Positions 10,770 through 22,478 of a DNA stretch of 64,000 nt are shown here, piece by piece; position 1 is the stretch's first letter; the number at the start of each line of letters is the position of its first letter. The position numbers and the translations under genes are program-made. Source of the DNA: Sanghuangporus weigelae (Eukaryota; Basidiomycota; Agaricomycetes; Hymenochaetales; Hymenochaetaceae); NCBI GenBank assembly GCA_033182465.1, contig CP137318.1, forward strand, positions 3,658,001 through 3,722,000, given 5' to 3'. Below the pieces are notes generated by a model, which saw only the letters and a program-made list of their open reading frames with translations, was not told where the DNA came from and did not search any database.

Positions 10770-13039
10770 ATGGTGTCCAGACCAGATGACAATTCAATTC
10801 AATTCAGAGGTAAATGATGTTTGTCGTTTATTATTTGCAACAAATTGAGTGATTTTGTAGCTCTACAAGTCGCTAATCAGCACCGCAATGCATATGGTCT
10901 TCGCTACAATGACTTCACTCGCTACAGGTTCGCTTGTTAGAAGTACGGGCGTTCCCTGGGGATTTTAACTGTTCGATGTAGGAAACACTGCGGAAATAGG
11001 ACCCATCGCCTCAGGTCCTCGTTGAAAATGACACATGGCAAGGGTCGTGATTTCAAGAAATTGCCTCCCATAACTCTCGAAAATATCAAGTCCGGACAGT
11101 GAGTTAAAGGTGCACGGTTTAGTTCTTCAATAATAAATCAGGACCTCCATTCTAGCCTTGAGTTGCTGCTCTTCGAGACTGAAAGAGCATGGGCATATTC
11201 TCAAGATCTTTACACTGCATCTATCCAGAATAAAGAGCACGAAACAAAATTAAGGCATACCGCAACAGGTCGCTTTCGACGTGCTATCCACTGGTGCACG
11301 CAGCTCCTCTCACATTGCCAGGCTCTTCATGCGGCGCAACGCATCAGTGCAGAGAACTTGCTCGAGATCAACGCGTACACTCTCATCCTCAGCGGTCGCT
11401 TCCTCCGCTTTAGAAACGAGTACGAAGATGCGTTGGATCAGCTTTGCGTTGCGCGAGATATCCTGGACTTGTTGGCTGACTGTGCGGAGAGCAGCAAGGA
11501 TCAGGCGCTTGCTACGCTTTTTTCAGACGAAATTGCACCAGAGATACGGTATTGTGCCCATCAGTTGGGACAGAAGGACTCGTACGACATTGATCGGATC
11601 GTGAAAGAAGCTGCGCCCAAACGTAGAGATGCTCTCGTCGATGGATACGCAGGGCTTGTTGAAAGACTTCGGTCGGAAGGCCATGGTGATGCTACTACAC
11701 AGGGCCGAAAACGTCTTCAGGAGCTCGTCTGGGAAGGTGAACCTATTCCAGTCCGTAATCCAGAGCTTGTGGGCGTCCTTCTGCGCGTCCAAGATGCGGA
11801 AGGATTGCTCAAGGCAAAGGCCACGACGGACGAAAAGGAGGACGCTGACGTTGAGGCGAAGCAGCAGGGAAAGAAACGCCATCATAAAACCCGCAAGGGT
11901 GTGGCTGCCTTTGACGCGATCTTAGCTGCATTAAGCGATGCAGAGGAGGTAGCGAGGAAACTTGCTGAAGCTCAGAAGGCAAGTGCTAATCCTTTTGGAT
12001 TATGTACGCACGTTACTGAAGGCATGTCTTTTATTTCGTAGGCAACAGGCGGTTCTACTACTTCCAGTCTCTCTTCGAGAGACATCCACTTCTTGCACGA
12101 TTATATCGTGTACAATCTACTCTCCCGGCGTGTCGAGCGTGACTTGACGCTCATCTCAGCTCTGATCACCTCTTCTCAAAGTCCGCGGAAGCACACCGAG
12201 AAGTCGACTAGCGAGAAAGATTTTAAAGCCCCAGCTGGAGCCGGTGAAGATGTTGATGATGGTACTCCTCGCGATGACGACCGTACTGATGCCCGCGTGA
12301 ATCCCGCAATCGTCAAGCTCCTAGACACGGTCGTGCAGAGTCTTGAACACATGCGGAGCCTGAGTATTGTTGAAGAGGCTCCTGACCTTGCTACTGCTGT
12401 CGAAGTACGTTTGGCATTTACGAAGAGTCGCAGGTCAGTGATGAACAGTTTTATTTACAAATTTCAAAACCTTTGCGAAGAGAAAAGTGTTCCTCATGAT
12501 TATGCTTTTACGATACTTCCAGATGTGTCTATCTGGCACGCTCGTATGCAGCTGTGAAACAGTACGCACAGGCGCTCGCACTCTGCCAACGGTCGCATAT
12601 CTACATTCGCGAAGCCTCGTCGACACTGTCCGCTACCTCGCCTACCCCTCATGCATCTTTCTACCCAATCACCCTTACAGGAGTCAACTCCCTCGAGCAG
12701 CTCTTATTGAACGACGAAGAACGCCTCAAGCGCGACTGGTTCGCGTATAACGGCGGCTCTCCCGCCGCACAAAGGGACACATCCAAGAAGCCATTGTTCT
12801 TCGATATTGCGCTGAACCATGTCCAACTCGATATTGAGAGATTGCAAGAACGTGCCGGTTTGGCGGTGTCACCGAAAAAGGACGAGAAGGTTACACAGGA
12901 GACTCCCAGGGCTGCAGTTACACCAGTCGCAAAAGCAAAGATGGAGGAAATCGAGAGGCCCGCGACGCCTGAGCCCGTTTCTTCTCGTGCAGGTGGTGGT
13001 CTGAGTAGTCTCCTTGGCGGATGGTGGGGAAGAAAATAG
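10770..13039 (+). CDS. SRP68: Signal recognition particle subunit SRP68
   Basis: Begins at the ATG at 10770 (MVSRPDDNSIQFR), followed by introns at about 10810, 10927 and 11101. The SRP68 RNA-binding signature is clear near the N-terminus: LRYNDFTRYRKHC then NRTHRLRSSLKMTHG, rich in Arg/Lys. A long tetratricopeptide-like helical body follows (TGRFRRAIHWCTQLL, LEINAYTLILSGRFLRF). The C-terminus is GGGLSSLLGGWWGRK, typical of fungal SRP68. The protein binds SRP RNA together with SRP72 and helps elongation arrest and docking at the ER. Further introns lie near 12020, 12430 and 12480. It shares a short promoter with GET3. Confidence 0.9.
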
Positions 13040-13263
13040 CTTTTATAATTTTATAAAAGTAGTGTATTCGCGTGCTGAAGAGCTCTGTATACATCCATGA
13101 AGAGAAATAGAAAGGGATTTTAATAAACTAAATAGAACTGACTCTCTTAGTCTCTAGTAACAGCAGAGTAAAGCTACACGCGGCAGAAAAGGAAGATGTC
13201 GGGAAAAGAAAGTATACATCTGATAAGCACAACAGAGAGAAACATGACGAGTGTCAAAGTGAC

Positions 13264-16200
13264 CTAGTCATCCTCACTCGGGGTGAGGTAATCATCCTCA
13301 TCGCTCAAAATCTGCTTTGAGCTCGTACGAGCGATACTCCGACGAGAAGGAATAGGCTTGTCATCTTCGTCGGCCACACCCAAAGCCACACCACCGTCTT
13401 CGGTACTTTCAGCTCCGGGCAGACCAGAATTGATCGTAAGCCGGTTGAAAGTCTCGTTGAAGACCTTTTCCATCTCATCTGCATCAATGTAGACTAATGA
13501 TCCCTCGACGTTGTACGTCCGTGCGTTGTTGAACATGAGCCGCCATTCGTCGCGGTACTGCTGCACGTCTTTGTAATAGTTTGTCTGCGCTCGTTTTCGA
13601 AGGTGAGACATGGCGATGGGCTGTTGGATCATTTGATAGTAATCCGGGTAGTCCTGGTTAAAAAAGTGAGTTAAATCATCTCACAAACAAGCAAAGTGGT
13701 CTTTTACCCGTCTATCGGGAAGCTCTTTGAAAAGTTCCCATCTTCGCCTACCAGTATCAGGATCCTCGCAGACTTGCACCGCGCGGTAGCATTCGTTGAA
13801 GACTTTCTTCATACGCTCGCGTACGGCGGGCGGAACGTCTGCGTTTTTAACTTTGCGGCGTTTCTGAAAGCGCATAAGTACCGCAATTACGCTAGTAAAA
13901 TCGAAATCACAGCAAGACTTACTGCATCCCGAACATCATCGTCATCATCTACAACAGAAGGTGTAACTGAGACAGGCTTGCCAGGCCGTTTCCTCTTTCC
14001 ATTAGCACTTGGCGAAGGCTCGTAGTCGATTTCAGGTTGGGGATTCTTCGGCGGTCGACCCTTCTTCTTGCGAGGACGTTCATCTGCGGCCGGTGAGTTT
14101 CTGGATGATCGAACTTCGCTTTCGCGGAGAAGCTTGTTCGCGGCACGGCGCTGCTGCTTCTCACGATTCTTCTCAATGACGTCGTCCAAGTCTTCCTCAC
14201 CTTCAAGTGCCTAGTCAAGACGTCAATAAAAAGACGAAGACAGCAAAGACTGAGACGCTTACCGCTGCCCAAGCATCATCTGAGAGACCGTCGTTATAGT
14301 TGACAGCAGTCCGCTTCCTCTGACCACGACCTTCGGCCTCCTCTTCCATCGCAACGGCCTCAAAGTAGTCATCATTACGATAACAATCTGGAAGTTCCTC
14401 AAGTTGAACGAGAGGTTGTGGAGGAGGACCATGATTTCCAGCAGCCAGCCAGGCGTTCTTCTGTTCGCGCAATCGTCGGATATCCATATCTCGGAAGACT
14501 TCGACCTCTCGGTCATTACGAGCGATGATTTCATTGATCTCCTCGTCGTTCATGTCGCCAGACTCTTCGTTCTCTTCCTCCTGATCGGCTTCCAGAATAG
14601 ATCTCTGCAAATGACATATGATTGAGATGAGAAATGATCATTCTGAAGACGATGAAGCCGTACCAAGAACTCTTCTTGTTCTTCGACTGTAGACTTGTTA
14701 TCGAAGCGACCGGCTTGGATAACCTTGTCATCGATGTCCAGCTTATACCGAGCTCGAGCATACATCGCCTCTTCAACACTCTTCTCTGTGATGAACCGCA
14801 AAATCCGCACAGCCTTTGTCTGACCGATACGGTGAGCACGGTCCTGAGCTTGAAGATCGGCGTGGGGATTCCAGTCAGAGTCGAAGCTAATTAATATCAG
14901 TTAGCGAATAGTTGAACTACCGCGAGAAGTCAAATGAAAACTCACATAATAACAGTATCAGCAGATTGCAAGTTAAGACCGAGACCTCCAGCTCTCGTAG
15001 ACAGGATGAACACTTGGATGGGCGAGTCCTTGGCGTTGAAAACTTGGACGTGCGAAGCACGTTCTTCTGTCTTCGTCCCACCATCCAAACGAAGGTATTG
15101 CCATCCCTGAGCTTTCATGAAATCTTCCATGATGTCCATGACTTTCGTCATCTGGAAGAAAATAAGGACCTAAAGCACCGCATAATTGGTAAGTAAGATG
15201 ATGCGATCTTCGTTCGTGCTGAAGTCATCTTACTCTGTGGCCCGTCGCGAAGAACTTGGGCAAGACTCGAACGAGTAGCTCAAACTTCCCAGAGACACGC
15301 CAGATATTATCGTCGACTACACCAGATGGACTGATCTTATCTTCGACACTGTCGAATAAGAAAGGATGCTGGCAAATCTTCCGAAGCTGCATGAGCTCGT
15401 TGCTGAGACCTTTGACACCGCCACTCTGTCTCCTGAAGTTTTGGAAAGGATAATCAGAAAAAGAAGACACGATCGCGACACAAGATGACTTACCCCTTGG
15501 CATCCTTCCCATCCGCGATCATCTTATACTTCTTCATCTGTTTGTACAGCTGCGATTGCAGTGCACTCATGCGAATCTTGATGATCTTCTCGACCTTGTC
15601 GGGCAACTCGGATTCCACATCCTTCTTAAGACGACGGAGCAAGAACGGTCGCAGGACCTTATGCAAACGACGAATGATAAGTAAAGCCTCTTCTTCATTT
15701 AACTCAATCCTGTCTTGAGTGCCCGAGTTCGCGAAGGGTGTATTGAACCATTCATCGAATGACTTGACAGAGTTGAAGATCTTGGGCAGGACGAAGTTGA
15801 GAAGGGACCAAAGCTCTGGAAGGTTGTTCTGAAGTGGTGTACCGGTGAGAATGAGACGATAGCGCGAGTGGTAGTACTGAGACAACGTTTGAGAAAGCTT
15901 GCTCTGCGTGTTCTTCATGCGATGACCCTCGTCTATCGATGAAATCAGCCTCATATTCCCTCCCAGACCAGATGAATACCGTACCAATAATCATATGAAG
16001 CCACTTGATCTTACTCAAAATTGGTCTATCCTTGATGATATACTCGTATGTTGTCAGAAGGACTTGGAAGTGACCAGCACGAATCTCATTTTGAAGAGCT
16101 CGGCGCTGCGTCGGGTTACCTTTGTACGAAATCATACGAACAGACGGCGCCCACTTCGCGAATTCGCCCGTCCAATTTGTCATAGTCGAGAGCGGTACGA

Positions 16201-18367
16201 TGACAAGGTAAGGTCCACGCTGTCTCTTGGTTTCGATAAGGAAAGTAATCAAAGAGATAGTTTGGATAGTTTTGCCAAGACCCTGTCACATAATCTGAGT
16301 TAGTTGCTGGCTAATTAATATCACGAGAGATACTGACCATTTCATCGGCAAGGATACCATTCAGCCTGTTGTTGTACAAACTGACCATCCATTGCAATCC
16401 TTTGAGCTGATATTCCTTCAAAGTACCACCAACAAGAATGTTCGGCTGCCTAGTGATCTTCTCCTTGATCCTATGAGCAACGGCATAGTAATCGATCCTG
16501 CCCTTTTCATCAGGCTCAATCGTCTTCTGCGCACCGAACGTCGTCTCATCCGTCGTCTCGTCAGAATCGAGCACTTCACCATGCACTTCACCATGCACTT
16601 CGCCATGCACTTCGCCATGCGCATCATCATTCTGCTGGGCCATAACGGCCTGGGCGAGCGAGTCAAGATAAGCATCCGTCTGGCGCAGCAAGTGCGTGAT
16701 ACGTGTATCCTTCGCAGTATCAATGAGCTTCATGTACGCCTCTTCATCGTCAGCCCTCAAGGCCTTCAGACGTTCCTTTGAGATCCTCTCGATCCGCTTC
16801 GCTTCTTCCTTCTCGGTGAAGGAATGTAAGTTTTGGACAGCACGACCAAGCTTCAACATGCGATCCTGATGCGACCTGTTCATGGCGATCATCTCCTTTC
16901 CATGGTTGCAGATAACAGCGAGCTGCTCGAGGTGCTTCTGCTTCACACGACGTTCGCGATCTGCTCGTTGCTTGCGCTCCAGTTGCTCTGTCGTGCGTGC
17001 ATCCCGCAGAGTTGGCCGACGCGGACGACGGAAATCTTTCCGGTCCAAAGGAAGGAGCGTTCCATGATTGAGGCGCTCAACAACTTGAGCCCGCAAGATA
17101 CGCTGCTTTTCGCGAACACGAAGAGCCTTCAGCTCGATGATGGCCCGCAGCTTCCCATGGGCATTTGGTGCTATCTCCATCAGTTTGTTTGGCGACGGCA
17201 TAATCGACTCCTGTTTCGTGCCCTCATTCTCCTTGTTCTCCTTGTCAGCATCAGATGCAGAGAACGTAAGCGATTCAAGACCGCCGTCGCCCATCGTGAC
17301 AGGCATGGCAGAAAGCTCGTGAATGCGCTGCTCGATCCGTGCGTCAATGTATCGATTTCGCTCTGCTATGATCTGGTGAGGATCAAGTCCAGCAGGCATT
17401 ACCGAAGGGACGAGTAAACGTTGGAGGCGAGTGGCCCACAACTGCGCTTGAGCGGGCGTAAGATTGTCTGGACGTCTGAGATGAGTGAAGGGATGAGTGT
17501 AAGCGTTGTAGGGGTAGATCGGCGATTTAGCGTCGTTTTCGAGGAACGAGTCCACCGGTACGTCCATCTCAGTATCCTGTTCCTCAGTCTTGACTGCGGA
17601 CTTCTCATCCGATTCGGGAGCTTCTGGAGTAGCGGATGCGTGATGCTCTCCAGTGGCGCCGTTTATCTTGACGGCAGCATCGACGATGCGAGCGGGCACA
17701 TCGGGACCCTGAAGTGACTTTTCGAGGTTAGCAATAGCATTGTTGCGAGGTAGCAATGCTGCTTGTATATGCTCTGGAATCGGTGCTCCTCGTTGGATGT
17801 GCCGAAAGGCTTGAATCTGAGCACGCAGGGCAGCCACTTGCTCGTCTGTGAACGAAACTGGAGACTGAGGCGAATAAGGAATGCCCTGTGCAGGCACTGA
17901 GCCAGCTGCAAGAGGATTCGGACTTGCGACGCCATTGAGATGGGGGGAGAAACCATTGACCATGGGCGTTTGAGCCTGTGACATAGGCGTCGACTGAGCT
18001 GTTGGGCGACATCAGCCAACAGAGCATTTTGAAGGCAGGTACAAAAGAGAAACATACCGTTACCACCATGTAGATGTGCATTCTTGAGTTGAGCTACGAA
18101 GCGTGTTAGCTTATCGAGCTCCGAGCTTGTCTCTGGCGTGAAACCATTTGAGCGAAGGATGTCGATTCTCTGTGAATGAGCAATAAATACAAGGGCAATA
18201 AGGAGGAAAAAGATAATGTAAGATACCTGAAGGAGAGCGGAGAGACGTTCTCTGTTGATTGGCTGCATCTGCCTTTGGGCGTGCATGGGTGCCACACCGT
18301 TTGGCAGAGGACCGACACCGTTTGGCGGTGCAGAGTGGGTGAATGATGGGGGAGCAGGCGACGCCAT
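13264..18367 (-). CDS. Snf2/Sth1-type chromatin remodeling ATPase
   Basis: Catalytic subunit of a SWI/SNF or RSC complex; about 1,400 residues in more than ten exons. Domains in order: Pro-rich N-terminus ([17 protein letters not shown]); a QLQ motif ([16 protein letters not shown]); an HSA region that would bind actin-related proteins (around 16850-17080); the ATPase with motif I split by an intron (NGILADEM then GLGKT), the DEGHRMKN box, and [19 protein letters not shown]; helicase C with [18 protein letters not shown]; a SnAC-like segment; an AT-hook-like KKKGRPPKN; and a C-terminal bromodomain ([19 protein letters not shown]). First exons: 18227-18367, 18058-18169, 16338-17998. I cannot tell Snf2 from Sth1 by eye. 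An in-frame 12 bp repeat (HGEV x4) lies between HSA and ATPase. Head to head with Ku80. Confidence 0.93.
16570..16621 (-). repeat. In-frame 12 bp tandem repeat in the remodeler gene
   Basis: Four near-identical 12 bp units encode HGEV four times in the linker between the HSA region and the ATPase domain. The unit length is a multiple of three, so copy-number change would not disturb the frame. Confidence 0.85.
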
Positions 18368-18667
18368 TGTGATTGGCGACGATGCCTGCGGCGGCAGATT
18401 GGGCGGGGACGGGGACGAGCGGTGAGGACGCGACGCGTGTCAATAAATGTTTTGCCCGTCGGACTCGGACTCTGGAGACTCAGCTGGCCGCGTCGACTGT
18501 CTTTGCTGGTTTGGTTGGTGCAACGCCTCATTCCCTCTTTCTGTCACATGCCCCCTATCAGCGCTGACTAATGTTCACACGATCTTGCTCACAAGTCACA
18601 TCCGTGATGTGACAGCGCGGTGTTTCATCACTCACGCGTCTTCACGCGTCTTCCTTCTGCTGCCATC
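18368..18667. promoter_or_regulatory. Shared promoter of the remodeler and Ku80 genes
   Basis: A 300 bp interval between divergent start codons. It contains no coding frame that looks real. A direct repeat of tcacgcgtct occurs near 18631-18650. No TATA box is obvious. Confidence 0.5.
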
Positions 18668-21600
18668 ATGCCTGCAGAGCGTGCAGGGGTACGTCTCTTT
18701 CACAAAATGCGCAGTTCATCTTCTCAACTTATACTGCCAGTATACTGTGACGATGTTCTGCATCGACGTCTCCCCATCAATGGGGAAACTTAGGACAGTC
18801 GAGGTTCCAGATCTCGTAGACGGTGGCTCTCAAACGGTCGAAATGACAAACCTTGCTTGGTCATTGCAATATGTCCTCCTCAAAGTACAGGAAATGGTGC
18901 CGCATCCACTCTATTAAAACAATAAACCCATTACTGAAGTCAGAAAGATTTACAATGGTCGAAAAACCGACCAATGTGGTGTCATTCTCTTCGGAACAGA
19001 AGGTATCACAAATCACCGCAGCGTGAAAGCGACATATTGATTGAATCTCTCAGAGACGAGCAATATCATCAATAATGAGAAAGGTGGCTACGACCACGTT
19101 TCGGAATACATTCCCATTGCACAGCCAAACGCTGGGACACTCACAAAACTACAAGCCCTTCAGCCTTCTACTGAAATAGGAGACCGTAAGGGCGTCCCTC
19201 ATTTAACAACAACTTTATTGATTTCTTTTCAGCTATTGATGCGATAATCGTCGCTATTCAGACTCAAGACAGGTACCTTGAGAAGAAGAAAACGTGGACT
19301 CGCAAAATGGTTCTTCTTACTGACGCTGAAAATCCCATTGAAATTGAAGACTGGGAAGTAACTGTCAGCAAAATAAACAGTTTGAACATCAATACAAAAA
19401 TAATGTGAGTCCTCTGGCAACCCATGATCTACTCACTGATGACCGTTCATTTTTAGAGGTATTGACTTTGATGACGAAGAATTCGGCTTTAAGGAAGAAG
19501 ACAAATCAAATATTAAAGTAAGAAGCCATCTCGGCTGTAGACGCCCTTTACTGACTTGACTTCCGCACGTGCTCCAGCTCGAGAACGAGAAATTCTTCCG
19601 CAGATTCATCAACGCACTCAATGACGGTCTGGGAATGATCGGTACTTGCGAGGAGGCACTCATTGACTGCCGTCGGCCCGACGTAAAAGAGACCAAATCA
19701 GTTCTCTTGGGTACGACACTGAGAATCGGTGATGTCGATACTCGAGACGACGAAGCGATTGAGTTGCCCGTCAAGATGAGCAAGTGCACTGCTATTCAGC
19801 ATCCGCCGTCTATGAAGAAGTTCGCAAAACGCGTGCAGGGGGATTCAGGCGAGGAAACTGCAACGCAGACGCAAGAGTCTACTGTTGAGGATGGAGACGA
19901 AGAGAAGAAAGACGTTTATGTACAGCTGGCGATGCATACTGAGTATCTTGTCAGTGAAAAAGAGGATGAGGAAGAAGCAGAGAAAGAAGAGACTGAAGAA
20001 AATTTGGCTGAGAAGGTCGACAAGGATCAGCTCATAAAAGGTTTCAAATATGGAGCTTCGTATGCTCCGTGCCCGGATGGCCAGTTCCCTCGTCTGAGCA
20101 CTCGGAAGGGAATTGACGTATGCGGTTTCTTCCCTGACCACGTGGTATAGTCGTTGACTTCTCTTTCGTATTATCAGCCATTGACTAGATATTGCAGATC
20201 CGCCGGGAATTAGCCATGGGCGAAGTTCAGTACGTCTGGGCAGACCCATCGCAAGGATCCGTCCAAGTCTCCTTCTCATCCATCGTCCAAGCGATGATTG
20301 CCCGTAAAGTCGCCGCCATCGCTCGCTTGGTCTCCCGAGACGGAATGGACCCCAAGATGGGATTGCTCATCCCAAGACAATTCGAAAATGTTGACTGTCT
20401 GTTGTGGATGCAGATGCCGTTCGCGGATGATGTGAGGAAGTATACGTTCCCTTCGCTTGAGAACCTTGTCTCGAAGAAGGGTGAGAAGATCACGAAGCAT
20501 CCGTTCATTCCGACGGATGAACAGATGGAGGCTATGGAAGATTTTGTGGATGCTATGGATTTGATGCATGCTGGCGATAAGGACGAGTCTGGGTGAGTCC
20601 TACGAAAGCTGATGTTTGCCTAATGATGTTGAGCGCGTACAGTGAACGAGGCGCGTGGTTTGACCCTCGGTATTCGTACAATCCTGCAGTACATCGCATC
20701 AAACAGGCCCTTTTCCATGCAGCTATCGTTACGGATCTCCGCGAGAATCCGTTACCACCACCTCACGAAGAAGTCATTAAATACTTCGAGTCACCTCGGC
20801 GCGTGATCAAGAAGGCGCAGCCTGCGTTAGAGGAATGCAAAGCGACATTCAATATCAAGCAAGGTGCGTGATGACTGCACGATCACTTCGAAGAGATCGG
20901 TGCTGATATTGTTTGAAGTACCGAAACGCGTCTTGCGAGCACGAAAGGATGGGCATGTCCGAGCTGAAGATGACGAAGATGAACTTCTCCTACTTGATAG
21001 ACCTAACGTCGTTAAGAAAACATCATCACCCTCAAAATCTGCCTCACCGATAAAGAATGGCGCTGATGCCAGCACCGACGCGAGTGGAAACAAGGAACAG
21101 ACGTCAGCTGAGAAATCAGACAAGATGGACTTAGATAGTGGGACAGAGCCTGAGTCAGACGAAGATGTCCCAGGAGCGCGGGAGATTACGAAGAGAGCAT
21201 TGCAACTCCCTTCGCCAGAGCCGACGATCTTCAACGGTACCTTCACCGATTCGCAAAGTCAGTCTCAGAGTCAGAGTCTGCCATTGGACCTGGACATCGG
21301 AAAAGATCCGGGCCACATTATCGGCACAGCTCGCCCTCTTGTGGACTTTAAGCAGAGCCTGAAAGACGGTGATGATGCGGTGACTTTGCAAGCGATAAAT
21401 GAAATGACGCAGGTCATCAATGATGTGCTATCTAAACCGTTTGCTAGGAGAAGACATGAAGAAATGCTTGAGTGTATGCGAGAGTTACGGGCAACGTGTC
21501 TGAAGGTGAGTGCTCTTCTCACGACCAATATACAATTGACGTACATATCCGTTGATCCCTCTGCAGAAAGGTCATTTGAATTCTTGGAACACGTAAGTGT

Positions 21601-21893
21601 CACCTTACTGAACAGACTATATATTTGTAGTAATTCTTCTCGTACAGGTTCTTAACTTCCGTCAAGGAAAGCTGCCTATCCTCCGCAAAGATCAACAATA
21701 AACCTTTCTGGGAAGAGGTACGCAAAGCTGGCGTGGGATTGAGCCTCATTAGTGAATCTGAGGCGAAACAATCTGGAACGGGTTCATTGAGTAAAGTCTC
21801 CAATGAGGATGCTGAAAAGGTGAGTTGCATTGATTATGCTTGGCTTCTGATCAATTTTGACGGGTTTGGCGCTCTCAGTTCTTGCAAGCTTGA
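18668..21893 (+). CDS. KU80: Ku80 (ATP-dependent DNA helicase II subunit 2)
   Basis: DNA-end-binding subunit that acts with Ku70 in non-homologous end joining and telomere maintenance. Exon 1 is short (MPAERAG, then GTACGT) and joins YTVTMFCIDVSPSMGKL, the start of the von Willebrand A-like domain. Then follow VLLTDAENPIEIEDWE, the Ku core beta-barrel with GEVQYVWADPSQGSVQVSF and LLIPRQFENVDCLLWMQMPF, and a C-terminal helical region (KSISREL-type not seen). An acidic low-complexity insert, rich in EDEEEAEKEE, lies near 19960-20010, and a Ser/Asp-rich linker near 20950-21180. The last exon is tiny: after EDAEK an intron is followed by FLQA and the stop at 21891. At least ten introns. The ATG at 18668 sits after a pyrimidine-rich stretch. 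Confidence 0.92.
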
Positions 21894-22478
21894 ACGACAA
21901 GTGAGCCAATCCAATCTCCCATGAAGAAAATCGTCAAGCCACTTCCAGTGTCAAATTCCTCTCTTTTCTTTTCTGACACTGAATTCGGACTCCTGTCTTA
22001 TCTCTTCTCTGCGCAACCAAACAAATATACTCTGGCGCGATGTTGAAAATAATGTCGTCTTTTGACTTGTATGATATACAAAAGTATAATATGAGAGAAA
22101 AAATACGTGTGCTACTTTTTTTTTTTCTTTCGATATGTATGTGTTGAGGAGTCCAAGAAGGAAGTCGAGCATATGCAAAAATCGTAACAATATGGAATAG
22201 TATGGGTGTATGCATGTGATTAAGGAATGCAAATCCAATAAATGAAATACGTTAGAATAATATGAGAGTGGAAGATGATGCAAGAATATGGGGATGTAAC
22301 AGCATAGGAGGTGCATATGGATAACCAAAGCAGGAGTCGTGAAAAGCTAAAAATGACAAAGGAAGACAGACAAACAGGAAAACAGGTGCAGACGATCCGC
22401 AGAAAACTACAAACATAGATACATCGAAAGCAATCCCTCCTCTCTCTTTTCTGAACATTTTATAATGCTGAAATCGAA
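21894..22478. other. Convergent 3' region between Ku80 and the phosphatase
   Basis: About 585 bp, AT-rich, between stop codons that face each other, with a T10 run near 22120. Open frames here are short and of low complexity. It should hold the 3' untranslated regions of both genes. Confidence 0.5.
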
